Assembly (NCBI RefSeq): GCF_011947285.1
Contig: NZ_JAAOZT010000001.1
Coordinates: 372,001-436,000 of the forward strand
Direction of reading: 5' to 3'
Length of the DNA: 64,000 bases
Source: Glaciimonas immobilis
Lineage (GTDB): Bacteria > Pseudomonadota > Gammaproteobacteria > Burkholderiales > Burkholderiaceae_D
In this document: piece after piece, positions 34,883 to 43,194 of the stretch
How the letters are laid out: the number at the start of each line of letters is the position of its first letter
Numbering within the stretch: the first letter of the stretch is position 1
Position numbers and translations under genes: made by a program
The notes under the pieces: generated by a model
The model's input: only the letters and a program-made list of their open reading frames with translations
What the model was told of the DNA's origin: nothing
Databases searched by the model: none

Positions 34883-35092
34883 TTACTTGCCACGCTGTTG
34901 ACGCACGTAGTGCGTGGTCATTGTCGGCGTTACGCGACCAAGTTGATCTTGCGCAGCGGAAATGCCGCCGCTCTCTTCTTTGTCGGTCCCTGCATTGGCA
35001 CGAAGATCGCGGAACTGAAACCCTTTTATCTTTTCCGCAAGAGCGGGTAGGTGACGATAGCCATTTCTCTTGCCCGGCCAAATGCACCTCAT
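34883..35092 (-). pseudogene. tyrosine integrase C-terminal fragment
   Basis: The frame reads FQFRDLRANAGTDKEESGGI, then AAQDQLGRVTPTMTTHYVRQ. This is the C-terminal catalytic end of phage-type tyrosine recombinases (RDLR...LGH...HYVR). Position HxxR survives as FRDLR-type sequence, and the nucleophile Tyr as THYVR. Only about 70 codons remain, with no N-terminal part. It marks the area as a dead integrative element near the tRNA gene. Confidence 0.7.
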
Positions 35093-35167
35093 AATTTTCC
35101 TGCGCTCATGGGATAACCGTGTTTATTGTTGAGTAAATTAAGGTTGGTCACTTTACAGTTATCCAAT

Positions 35168-35217
35168 AAAAAAAGGGTCACAAGCCGCAGCCCGTAACCC
35201 TTTGATTTTCCAACCTA
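35168..35217 (-). repeat. ghost copy of the tRNA-Ile2 terminator (att-like repeat, left)
   Basis: The sequence has the same layout as the tRNA terminator at 37057-37105: AAAAAAGGGTCACA, a variable loop, then GTAACCCTTTGATTTTCC (35194-35211), one mismatch and ACCTA. Eighteen bases in a row are identical between the copies. As a minus-strand terminator it would fold well, yet no minus-strand gene lies ahead of it. It may be a trace of site-specific insertion at the tRNA, or a second member of a terminator family. Confidence 0.6.
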
Positions 35218-35363
35218 GCGCCAGAGAGAAAAGTTAAATCGTTCAACCAATGGATTTTTTACGTAAATGGCATGTCATTATCAAAGGATTAATTTTAGAG
35301 CAGGCTGAAATCGACTTTGTTCCCGAGCAATCAGGTTTTCGTATGATAAAAGGTTGATTGGTG

Positions 35364-35392
35364 TTGATGCGCGTAACGTTACGCACTACAAT
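35364..35392 (+). promoter_or_regulatory. higBA promoter with embedded operator
   Basis: TTGATG (35364-35369) and TACAAT (35387-35392) are separated by 17 bases, an ideal sigma-70 layout. The palindrome GCGTAACGTTACGC (35371-35384) fills the spacer, as expected for repression by HigA. Transcription would begin at about 35398-35400, on the higB ATG itself, so the message is probably leaderless. Confidence 0.7.
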
Positions 35393-35397
35393 AGCGT

Positions 35398-35676
35398 ATG
35401 ATTAAGACATTCCAGCACAAGGGCTTGAAGGCCTTTTTCGAAACCGGGAGCATGGCTTGCATTCAAGCGACGCACGCCCCGCGACTGGCCGCCATGCTGC
35501 GCCGTCTGAATGAATTGCCCGATGCGTCAGGTATGAATTTGCCGGGCTGGGGATTGCACCCATTACGAGGCGACCTTAAGGGCCATTTTTCGGTAAAGGT
35601 TAACGCAAACTGGCGCATGACATTCAAGTTTGATGGGACGGACGCCGTACTGGTCGATTATCAAGACTATCACTGA
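35398..35676 (+). CDS. higB: HigB-type mRNA interferase toxin
   Basis: The 92-residue toxin of the RelE/HigB family begins MIKTFQHKGLKAFFETGS and carries the conserved LPGWGLHPLRGDLKGHFSV and WRMTFKF. In this family it cleaves mRNA on the ribosome. As is usual for hig modules, the toxin comes first and the antitoxin follows, here after 12 bases. There is no Shine-Dalgarno sequence, which agrees with a leaderless start from the promoter at 35364. Both genes look intact, in contrast to the ruined genes around them. Confidence 0.92.
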   Translation: MIKTFQHKGLKAFFETGSMACIQATHAPRLAAMLRRLNELPDASGMNLPGWGLHPLRGDLKGHFSVKVNANWRMTFKFDGTDAVLVDYQDYH

Positions 35677-35688
35677 GGAGAATTTACT

Positions 35689-36015
35689 ATGGCACGCATG
35701 TTTAATCCGCCACATCCCGGACTAACTTTACGCGATGACGTATTACCGGCGCTGGGTTTGTCGGTGACTGAGGCCGCGCAACAACTCGACGTAAACCGCG
35801 TCTCACTCTCCCGCGTGCTCAATGGGCGCGCTGCAATTTCGCCAGAGATGGCCTTACGTATTGAGGCATGGCTTGGAGTGGACCGTGGTGGTGATGCCCG
35901 CATATGGCTGGCAGAACAAAGCGCCTATGACATGTGGCAAGCTGAGCAGCGGTTTAAGGCTGTACCGATGCATGTTCAGCCTGCACCGGCGATAAGCATG
36001 CCTGACGCCGCCTGA
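35689..36015 (+). CDS. higA: HigA-type antitoxin (XRE helix-turn-helix)
   Basis: The 108-residue protein opens MARMFNPPHPGLTLRDDV and has an XRE helix-turn-helix in LSVTEAAQQLDVNRVSLSRV. RAAISPEMALRIEAWLGV follows, as in HigA proteins. It neutralises HigB and, by family precedent, represses the operon through the palindrome between -35 and -10. GAGGAGAATTTACT precedes the ATG, so translation is much better served than for higB, which would help keep antitoxin in excess. Confidence 0.92.
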   Translation: MARMFNPPHPGLTLRDDVLPALGLSVTEAAQQLDVNRVSLSRVLNGRAAISPEMALRIEAWLGVDRGGDARIWLAEQSAYDMWQAEQRFKAVPMHVQPAPAISMPDAA

Positions 36016-36286
36016 CGGTAGGCAAACAGTTTAAAGCGCCCGACTATCCTGAAAGAGAGAAAAACAGTGAGCCTTCAGCAGCCCGTCTGGTGTCCCACTT
36101 TATGAAGACTGACACCAGAAGGGGTGTGAATGGAACTTCCAACAAGTGCGTCTGTAAGCGCGGTGCCTTAGCCGAAAAACTATGGCATGTTGTTGGGCGG
36201 CTTAGGGCTGATAGGCCTTATGGTTCGTCGTGGCGAGTTCTCATAGATCTCAGCCTAGAATGGTAACGTCATGTTTCAAAATATAC

Positions 36287-36306
36287 GCCCCGTAAGGGGC
36301 TTTTTC
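36287..36306 (+). terminator. plus-strand terminator after higBA
   Basis: GCCCC-GTAA-GGGGC (36287-36300) followed by five T is a compact terminator. The stretch 36016-36286 between higA and this hairpin holds no recognisable gene. Confidence 0.8.
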
Positions 36307-36360
36307 ACGCCTAGCGCTACGACGTTGAAAAATAGGGGTAGATTAAAAGAGTAACGAATG

Positions 36361-36603
36361 TTAATTCAGCCACTTTGTTAGAAAAACTCCTGCGGCTGCG
36401 GCTATAAGTGCCACAAATATTGCGCTTATAATTTTCTTAAAATAATTTCCCCGGTCCATTTTCTCCGTTACGGACATCTTTCCAGCGATGTTGTCTATGG
36501 CTACGAAGTTACTGATATTTGTTACTATCGCCATTTTTTCTTCACTCGTCTTATTTTCTTTTAGAGTAACGTCGTTTGAGTCTTTTATTTCGAACATAGC
36601 CAT
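36361..36603 (-). CDS. small C-tail membrane protein of an AT-rich cassette
   Basis: The 80-residue protein has an N-terminal part that reads like one beta-helix rung (FEIKDSNDVTLKENKT). A Lys-rich linker follows, then one C-terminal membrane helix (KKIISAIFVALIAAAAGVF). I recognise no family. It starts 12 bases after the beta-helix gene upstream, so both are one operon. The sequence is clearly richer in A and T than the surrounding core genes, pointing to recent transfer. No enzymatic motif is visible. Confidence 0.55.
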   Translation of the reverse strand: MAMFEIKDSNDVTLKENKTSEEKMAIVTNISNFVAIDNIAGKMSVTEKMDRGNYFKKIISAIFVALIAAAAGVFLTKWLN

Positions 36604-36615
36604 ATCATAATTTCT

Positions 36616-36879
36616 TTATTTTGCAAAGCGTAGTCGCAGCAAGATAACGAGTGGTTTTAAGTTTAAATTGTGATCTAACGATTTAAAGTGATTATTTCCA
36701 AGAGCTTTCAATCCATTAACTCTAGCTGCTTGTACAGGAAGACGCACATTTCTGAAATTGTTGTCGGCTATAGTTGCTCCCTCTACATTTTCTAACTGTA
36801 TTCCAATGTCGGCTCCAATTATGGTTACGTCATTTACTTTAACATTTAGGCAGTGACTGAAGCAAATCGCTGACGACAT
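36616..36879 (-). CDS. short beta-helix-repeat protein
   Basis: The 87-residue protein contains right-handed parallel beta-helix rungs (VNDVTIIGADIGIQLENVEG and ATIADNNFRNVRLPVQ). Such rungs usually occur in much longer surface proteins or polysaccharide lyases, so this may be a stand-alone small protein or a fragment. AAGGAGAAGAA precedes the ATG, a very good ribosome binding site. It is the first gene of the cassette with the C-tail membrane protein. There is no signal peptide. The function is unknown. Confidence 0.55.
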   Translation of the reverse strand: MSSAICFSHCLNVKVNDVTIIGADIGIQLENVEGATIADNNFRNVRLPVQAARVNGLKALGNNHFKSLDHNLNLKPLVILLRLRFAK

Positions 36880-37051
36880 TTCTTCTCCTTAATATTTACA
36901 TAATGGAAATCCGTTGATTCTACTCATAATTTTGTTTTGTTAAGCAATTCATTAGGAGGATCAGGGGGGCAATTGTTGGCATGGACACGAGTCCTCTGTG
37001 ATTAGGCGAAGTCGTTGCAGTTTGCGGAGCAAGTTGTTAAATGCGTAGCAT

Positions 37052-37090
37052 GAATTAAAAAAGGGTTACAGGAATAATCCTGTAACCCTT
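37052..37090 (-). terminator. terminator of the tRNA-Ile2 gene
   Basis: AAGGGTTACAGG (37061-37072) and CCTGTAACCCTT (37079-37090) form a perfect 12-base stem with a six-base loop. The minus-strand hairpin is followed by a T run. It lies 19 bases beyond the tRNA 3-prime end. A similar sequence occurs at 35168. Confidence 0.88.
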
Positions 37091-37109
37091 TGATTTTCCT
37101 ACCTAATTC

Positions 37110-37188
<79 letters not shown>

Positions 37189-37337
37189 ATTTCCTGCATA
37201 AACAAATTTTGCCGCCGATGTTTTATGGCAACACAGTTATGTAAGTGGATCAGCATTGTAGAAGAAATTGGCCCTTGAAAGCAACTATTGTCGTAGTTTG
37301 CTTCGCAAGAGCCTTAATGCAGGCCCGTTAAAGAATA

Positions 37338-39890
37338 TTAGTTTCCCTCAAGGAAACTTTTTAGCTTGTCGGAGCGTGATGGATGACGCAGTTTGCGCAA
37401 TGCCTTGGCTTCTATTTGGCGTATGCGCTCGCGCGTTACGTCAAACTGTTTGCCGACTTCTTCTAAGGTGTGATCTGTTGACATTTCGATACCGAAACGC
37501 ATGCGCAGCACTTTGGCTTCGCGCGGTGTCAGTGAGTCAAGGATGTCTTTGACCACGCCGCGCATTGATGCGTGCAGCGCAGCGTCGGCAGGTGCCAGCG
37601 TGTTGTTATCCTCGATAAAGTCGCCTAAATGGGAGTCGTCGTCGTCACCGATCGGCGTTTCCATTGAAATTGGCTCTTTGGCGATCTTCATGATCTTGCG
37701 GATCTTGTCTTCTGGCATTTCCATCTTGATCGCCAAGGTTGCCGGATCTGGTTCTGCGCCGGTTTCCTGCAAAATCTGACGAGAAATACGGTTCATTTTG
37801 TTGATCGTTTCGATCATGTGAACCGGAATTCGGATGGTGCGCGCCTGGTCGGCGATCGAACGTGTGATAGCCTGACGTATCCACCATGTGGCGTACGTCG
37901 AGAATTTATAGCCGCGACGGTATTCAAACTTGTCGACTGCCTTCATCAGGCCAATATTGCCTTCCTGAATCAGATCCAAAAATTGCAGACCGCGATTGGT
38001 GTATTTCTTCGCGATAGAAATGACCAGACGCAGGTTGGCCTCGGTCATCTCACGCTTGGCCATACGCGCTTTTTTCTCTCCTGCACCCATCTTTTTGTTG
38101 ATACCGCGCAGATCAGGCAACGGCAATACGACGCGCGCTTGCAGGTCTATCAGACGTTGCTGCAGTTCTTTGACGGCAGGAACGTTACGGCTCAGTACAA
38201 CACTGTAAGGATGGTTGCCGTTAACTTCGCCATCGACCCAGTCAAGATTGGTTTCGTTGCCAGGGAATACTTTGATGAAGTGCAGACGTGGCATGTCGCA
38301 TTTATTGACTGCAACGTCCAGAATTTGACGCTCAATCTTGCGGACCTCATCTACCTGACCACGCAACGTATCGCACAATTTCTCAACAACTTTAGCAGTG
38401 AAGCGAATCCCGAGCAGTTCATTCGAGATGATTTCTTGCGCTTTGGTGTAGGATTTTGAGCTGTAGCCTTCTTTTTCAAAGGCTTTACGCATTTTGTCGA
38501 ATTGGGTCGAGATTGTTTCGAACTTGACCAGCGCATCGCGTTTTAATTGCTCAAGCTGCTCCGCCGAGAATCCTGCAGCACCGGAGTTGCTGTTGGCTTC
38601 TTCCTCTTCCGCTTCTTCTTCCTCTTCTTCTTCTTCGTCCTCTTCGCTGTCGTCTTCCGACGCGGCTGCGACGCTGGTATTTACCGCTTCGTCAGTGGCG
38701 TTCAAGTCGACTAAACCGTCAACTATTTCGTCGATCTTGATTTCGTCTTTGGAGATTCTCTCTGCGGCAAGGATGATCTCGGCGATCGTTGTTGGGCATG
38801 CCGAAATTGCCTGAATCATGTCTTTCAGGCCATCTTCGATGCGTTTGGCGATTTCGATTTCGCCTTCGCGAGTGAGCAACTCAACCGAACCCATTTCACG
38901 CATGTACATGCGGACCGGGTCAGTGGTACGACCAAAGTCGGAGTCAACGGTGGAGAGGGCGGCTTCGGCCGCTGCTTCTGCCTCATCATCGCTGGTGACG
39001 GTCGCGACGTTATCGGACAAGAGCAACGTTTCTGCATCGGGTGCATGTTCGGACACGGCGATACCCATGTCGCTGAACGTGCCGATGATGCCTTCGATCG
39101 CTTCTGGATCGATGATATTTTCGGGCAAGTGATCGTTGATTTCAGAATAGGTCAGGAAGCCACGTTCCTTACCCATTTTAATCAGTGTCTTGAGCTTTTG
39201 ACGACGTGCTTCGAGTTCTTCTTCGGATGCTTCCGTGTCAGAAGAGAATGCGTCTTTGAGCAAGGCTTTTTCTTTGGCTTTACGATCTTTGGCCTTGGCC
39301 TTGTCGACAGCTTTTAGTTCGGCGCGCTCAACCGCGTTCAACGCAGCGATTTCGTCATTCTCTGGCTGAAATTCTTTCGGCTTGCGACCACGCCGACCTG
39401 GCACTTTAACCGAAGGCAAAATGTAGCTGGAGGTATCGATCGCTGCAAGAGTCGCGGCATCGGTAGTCTGGCTGACGCCGGACCCGATCATCACGCTCAT
39501 GTCCTTGGGGACCACTACTTCAGCAGCGATATTTTTAGGCGACTTGACGACTTTGAGTAAAGGTTTCTTGTTTGTCACAGGGGCTTTCGATTTCACAGAT
39601 ACTGGCTTCGCAACAGTACTTGATGCACTTTTTTTCGTGGGCGTTGCAGCCGCCTTGGAAACTGCCTTGGGAGCAGCGTTGACGGCTACTTTAGGCGCTA
39701 ATTTTGTAGTACCGGGCCTGATAACATTCGGGCTCGGCGTTTTTCCTGCCGTTTTACTAAGCGACTGGATAGCGGTCGTTTCGGTGGGCTGGACAGTTGA
39801 AGAGTGTGCGGACAATTTCGTCGCCGTCGGCTTCACTTTTTTGGTTGAACTTGTCTGGGGTTTCGCGGGTTTCTTCATTGCGGTCGCCAT
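37338..39890 (-). CDS. rpoD: primary RNA polymerase sigma factor (sigma-70)
   Basis: The 850-residue protein has the full sigma-70 layout: region 1.1 around residues 230-300, the acidic insert [18 protein letters not shown], and region 2 ([20 protein letters not shown] and [20 protein letters not shown]). Regions 3 and 4 follow ([20 protein letters not shown]). About 200 extra N-terminal residues, rich in Lys, Ala, Ser and Thr, are typical of Burkholderiales RpoD. ATG 39890 is my choice; a TTG at 39905 is also possible, and neither has a strong ribosome binding site. It follows dnaG, with a heat-shock-like promoter in the gap. Confidence 0.95.
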   Translation of the reverse strand: MATAMKKPAKPQTSSTKKVKPTATKLSAHSSTVQPTETTAIQSLSKTAGKTPSPNVIRPGTTKLAPKVAVNAAPKAVSKAAATPTKKSASSTVAKPVSVKSKAPVTNKKPLLKVVKSPKNIAAEVVVPKDMSVMIGSGVSQTTDAATLAAIDTSSYILPSVKVPGRRGRKPKEFQPENDEIAALNAVERAELKAVDKAKAKDRKAKEKALLKDAFSSDTEASEEELEARRQKLKTLIKMGKERGFLTYSEINDHLPENIIDPEAIEGIIGTFSDMGIAVSEHAPDAETLLLSDNVATVTSDDEAEAAAEAALSTVDSDFGRTTDPVRMYMREMGSVELLTREGEIEIAKRIEDGLKDMIQAISACPTTIAEIILAAERISKDEIKIDEIVDGLVDLNATDEAVNTSVAAASEDDSEEDEEEEEEEEAEEEEANSNSGAAGFSAEQLEQLKRDALVKFETISTQFDKMRKAFEKEGYSSKSYTKAQEIISNELLGIRFTAKVVEKLCDTLRGQVDEVRKIERQILDVAVNKCDMPRLHFIKVFPGNETNLDWVDGEVNGNHPYSVVLSRNVPAVKELQQRLIDLQARVVLPLPDLRGINKKMGAGEKKARMAKREMTEANLRLVISIAKKYTNRGLQFLDLIQEGNIGLMKAVDKFEYRRGYKFSTYATWWIRQAITRSIADQARTIRIPVHMIETINKMNRISRQILQETGAEPDPATLAIKMEMPEDKIRKIMKIAKEPISMETPIGDDDDSHLGDFIEDNNTLAPADAALHASMRGVVKDILDSLTPREAKVLRMRFGIEMSTDHTLEEVGKQFDVTRERIRQIEAKALRKLRHPSRSDKLKSFLEGN

Positions 39891-40159
39891 GGAATCATTT
39901 ACCAAACTGGTTACACTACACTACACTGCGCGATGCTCTATGATGCCTTGCTTGGTTCCAGTCAACATTCAACTTATACGCATCTGTCAGCTTCAAATAA
40001 GTTGCTATTGAATTTCCCGTAGGCAACCTGCGCATTATCTTTTAACTTTGGTTTAACTTTTTCTTAATCCCTTAAAGCGGTTTCAAAACGCTTCGTCTTT
40101 ATAGATCCGTGTCTGCTATTATCCGCTAAGACACTGAATACAAAGCCTTCTAGTATAAC

Positions 40160-40187
40160 ATATGGTGGGTCAGTTCTCCATTTCAAG
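40160..40187 (-). promoter_or_regulatory. possible sigma-32 heat-shock promoter for rpoD
   Basis: On the minus strand CTTGAA (40182-40187), 14 bases, then CACCATAT (40160-40167) matches the sigma-32 consensus CTTGAA-N13/14-CCCCATNT with one mismatch. It lies in the gap between dnaG and rpoD. Escherichia coli rpoD also has a heat-shock promoter near this place. The stretch 39906-40270 otherwise holds no gene. Confidence 0.55.
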
Positions 40188-40270
40188 AGTAACTTCACGT
40201 CATTAGAGTTTTGATGGTTTTTGGTGCATAACGTTCCATCCAGCGTATCGGGGGCAGTGGGCTAGCATCG

Positions 40271-42067
40271 CTAGCGTTGCGCCATTTCTGCTTCGGCCTG
40301 CCTTCTTAGGTATTCTTGTTGCGATATGAGCTCGCGATAACGATTGCGGGCGTCATCGGTGCCCATCCCGGTGGCTGCCAGTTGGGCTAACTCTACCTTC
40401 AGGCTTTCCATTTTGGTCTTGCGTATAGCGTCGGTTAATTCCATTCTGGCAGTCTCAATGTCCGACTCTGCCTGCGCGGCAATTTCGGCAATTAAAGATT
40501 CAAACTCTGCGCCACCTTCTCTTAAATGCTCTGCCAGTGAGGCAAAATTGGCTTGCGCACCCATGGTTCGGCTGGCTTCAATCAATTGCGCCAACATTTC
40601 CGCACGGTCCGGGGCAAAATTAGCCACTGCCGCCAATGCCGCGTCATCGAGCTCGGAGGTCAATGACGGATGCGCCACCATCAATCGAATAATCTGCCTT
40701 TCAATCCCCACCGGGGCAGGGCGATTACCGCGCGGTGGTGCTAAACGGGCACGGGCAATCGGCTTAACCAGTTCAAATAACGATTCGATTTCTGCTGCGG
40801 TTGACTGCGTTAATTGTGCAAGACCCCGGACAATCTGGAGTCGTAACGACGATGGCGGCATGATTTGCAGCAACGGCTTGGCATCGAACTGTGCCCGTGC
40901 GCGCCCCTCGGATGTGTTCAAATCCGCTTCAGCGGTGACCTCGTTGAGCAAAAATTGGGATAAAGGCATGGCGTCATGAATCTGGCGTTCAAATGCTTCT
41001 GCACCAAGTTCGCGCACAAAACTGTCGGGGTCGTGCTCTTTGGGCAAAAATAAAAATTTGATGATCTTATTGTCGCCAGCATGCGGCAGGCAGGCGTCCA
41101 GTGCGCGTCGCGCTGCCCGACGACCAGCGCCATCGCCGTCGAAACTAAAGATGACCTGATCGGTTTGACGCAGCAATTTGTGAACATGGGTCGCCGTACA
41201 GGCAGTACCCAAAGTAGCGACCGCTTGCGGAAACCCTAGTTGCGCTAATGCCACAACGTCCATATATCCTTCTGTTACCAGCACATAACCGGCGTCACGA
41301 ATCGCCTGTCGCGCCTCGAATAAGCCATATAACTCGTTACCCTTTTGAAATAAGGGTGTTTCTGGCGAATTCAAGTATTTAGGCTCGCCGTTACCCATGA
41401 CCCGCCCCCCAAAGCCGATTACCTGACCTTTGGTATTGCGAATAGGAAACATGATCCGATCGCGAAAGCGGTCGTAGCGTTTGCGGTTGTTGCCCTCTTC
41501 ATCGGTGCGGTCAATGACAAGGCCAGATTCAACCAGCGCTGTGGCTTCATAATCAGGAAAAACAGTGCGCAAGCTATCCCAGTTGTCGACTGAATAGCCT
41601 AGGCCGAACTTCGCGGCCACTTCGCCCGTGAGTCCGCGACTTTTTAAATAGGCGACTGCGTCGGGAGCATTGCGCAAGTTCTGGCGATAAAAGTCGCAGG
41701 CAATGGTCATTGCCTCGGACAAGGCCAGGCTTTGCGCCTGGTAGGCTGCGCGTTGTGCGGGCGGAATTTTGTCGTCGTTTTCAGGGACGACCATACCCAC
41801 ATTTTGAGCAAGATCTTTGACTGCTTCGACGAATCCGACTCCGGAATACTCGATCAAAAATCCAATCGCTGTCCCGTGTGCGCCACAGCCAAAGCAGTGA
41901 TAAAACTGTTTGGTCGGACTGACGGTAAAACTAGGGGACTTTTCGTTATGAAACGGACACAAACCCATGAAGTTTGCGCCGCCCTTTTTCAGGGGTACAT
42001 AGCGACCCACCACGTCGACAATGTCAACGCGGGTGAGTAGATCCTGGATAAAAGATTGTGGAATCAC
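40271..42067 (-). CDS. dnaG: DNA primase
   Basis: The 598-residue primase has the N-terminal zinc ribbon LCPFHNEKSPSFTVSP with HCFGCG near residue 60. The RNA-polymerase/TOPRIM core is visible in LVTEGYMDVVALAQLGFPQA and FSFDGDGAGRRAARRAL, which carry the acidic metal-binding residues. A C-terminal helicase-binding region of about 150 residues follows. It makes the RNA primers for replication. The start is GTG at 42067, 50 bases after yqeY, within the rpsU-yqeY-dnaG-rpoD order of betaproteobacteria. Confidence 0.95.
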   Translation of the reverse strand: MIPQSFIQDLLTRVDIVDVVGRYVPLKKGGANFMGLCPFHNEKSPSFTVSPTKQFYHCFGCGAHGTAIGFLIEYSGVGFVEAVKDLAQNVGMVVPENDDKIPPAQRAAYQAQSLALSEAMTIACDFYRQNLRNAPDAVAYLKSRGLTGEVAAKFGLGYSVDNWDSLRTVFPDYEATALVESGLVIDRTDEEGNNRKRYDRFRDRIMFPIRNTKGQVIGFGGRVMGNGEPKYLNSPETPLFQKGNELYGLFEARQAIRDAGYVLVTEGYMDVVALAQLGFPQAVATLGTACTATHVHKLLRQTDQVIFSFDGDGAGRRAARRALDACLPHAGDNKIIKFLFLPKEHDPDSFVRELGAEAFERQIHDAMPLSQFLLNEVTAEADLNTSEGRARAQFDAKPLLQIMPPSSLRLQIVRGLAQLTQSTAAEIESLFELVKPIARARLAPPRGNRPAPVGIERQIIRLMVAHPSLTSELDDAALAAVANFAPDRAEMLAQLIEASRTMGAQANFASLAEHLREGGAEFESLIAEIAAQAESDIETARMELTDAIRKTKMESLKVELAQLAATGMGTDDARNRYRELISQQEYLRRQAEAEMAQR

Positions 42068-42117
42068 AATGTATTTGCTGAGCGGGTCAGTGGGTTATCG
42101 AAGTTGATCAGGGTCGA

Positions 42118-42570
42118 TTATACCTTTGGCGCTAAGGCGACCTTTACCAATACGGACACTGCTGTGAGATCGGCGCGTCCTGCCAGTTTTGGCTTAAGAA
42201 TGGCCATTACTTTGCCCATGTCTTGTGGTCCAAGAGCGCCACTTGCGCTAACTGCGGCAGTGATCTCTGCGTTAATTTCTGCGTCGGACAATCCTGCTGG
42301 CATGTAAGCCGTCAGAACGACTAGTTCTGCTTTTTCGATATCGGCGAGGTCCTGGCGATTTCCGGCTTCAAACTGCGTGATTGAATCTTTACGCTGTTTG
42401 ATCATTTTTTCAATGATGGCGAGGACTTGCGTGTCGGTGACTGTAATCCGCTCATCGACTTCTTTTTGCTTGATTGCGGACGTGATCAGACGAATAGTGT
42501 TTAATTTCGCCGCTTCTTTGGCGCGCATTGCGCTCTTCATGTCTTCGGTTATTTGATCTTTAAGGCTCAT
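42118..42570 (-). CDS. yqeY: GatB/YqeY-domain protein
   Basis: The 150-residue all-helical protein (MSLKDQITEDMKSAMRAKEA; LNTIRLITSAIKQKEVDERI; C-terminal ALGPQDMGKVMAILKPKLAG) matches the GatB/YqeY family. The domain resembles the tRNA-binding tail of GatB amidotransferase, but the free-standing protein has no settled function. CGGAGAATCAC precedes the ATG. It lies between rpsU and dnaG in the conserved macromolecular-synthesis cluster. Confidence 0.9.
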   Translation of the reverse strand: MSLKDQITEDMKSAMRAKEAAKLNTIRLITSAIKQKEVDERITVTDTQVLAIIEKMIKQRKDSITQFEAGNRQDLADIEKAELVVLTAYMPAGLSDAEINAEITAAVSASGALGPQDMGKVMAILKPKLAGRADLTAVSVLVKVALAPKV

Positions 42571-42772
42571 GTGATTCTCCGTGATGAAGTCGATAGACTT
42601 TGTTTTAGAATCTGCCGCGTATCATGTCATGCCCACTGCGGTGCACGCTGTATGCATCTTCCGGGCGGCGGCGCTACGAGCGCTTGCCTTCAAGACGCTT
42701 GCTGCGACTCCGAAAAATGGATAAACAATGTCTAATGAGTAGCTTATTAAATAAAAAAGCTTAGAAATGGGA

Positions 42773-42805
42773 AAACCCGCTGCGGAACAACACCGGAGCG
42801 GGTTT
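42773..42805 (-). terminator. terminator between rpsU and yqeY
   Basis: AAACCCGCT (42773-42781) and AGCGGGTTT (42797-42805) form a 9-base stem followed on the minus strand by a short T run. It likely ends part of the rpsU transcripts, allowing S21 to be made in excess over yqeY and dnaG. Confidence 0.8.
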
Positions 42806-42844
42806 GTAATTCTTATCTTTCACCGCAATAAGCGCGGCGTAGAA

Positions 42845-43057
42845 TTAGTACAGCTTTTTCGGCAATTGCTGGCTGCGGATGCGTTTGTAATGACGCTTCA
42901 CTGCAGCTGCTAGCTTACGCTTACGTTCAGCTGTCGGCTTCTCGTAAAACTCGCGCGCGCGCAACTCGGTCAACAGACCTGTTTTTTCGATGGTGCGCTT
43001 GAAGCGACGCATTGCGACTTCGAACGGCTCGTTTTCTTTAAGACGAATTGTGGTCAT
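42845..43057 (-). CDS. rpsU: 30S ribosomal protein S21
   Basis: The 70-residue basic protein ([40 protein letters not shown]) is S21, which binds near the anti-Shine-Dalgarno region of 16S rRNA and helps initiation. The length is normal for betaproteobacteria. It opens the rpsU-yqeY-dnaG-rpoD cluster and is separated from yqeY by a terminator. Confidence 0.96.
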   Translation of the reverse strand: MTTIRLKENEPFEVAMRRFKRTIEKTGLLTELRAREFYEKPTAERKRKLAAAVKRHYKRIRSQQLPKKLY

Positions 43058-43093
43058 GTAAATTCAAACCATGGTTAAATTGGGAAGAGAGCG

Positions 43094-43102
43094 ATTATAG
43101 CA
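43094..43102 (-). promoter_or_regulatory. extended -10 promoter of rpsU
   Basis: The minus strand carries TGCTATAAT, an extended -10 element, 36 bases before the rpsU ATG. The -35 at the normal distance is weak (TTCCCT), as is common for extended -10 promoters. It would drive rpsU and, past the terminator, the rest of the cluster. Confidence 0.65.
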
Positions 43103-43194
43103 GGCGAAAACAATAAAGGGAAGCTATCTGATTGGCCGAGATGAAATGTTGCGGCAAATGGATCACATTCATACTCAACCCACACAGATACCAA

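Noticed and set aside
38494-38814. Ser-rich plus-strand frame opposite rpoD
   Set aside because: It is the antisense of the acidic Glu-rich insert of RpoD; the poly-Ser run is a mirror of GAG/GAA codons.
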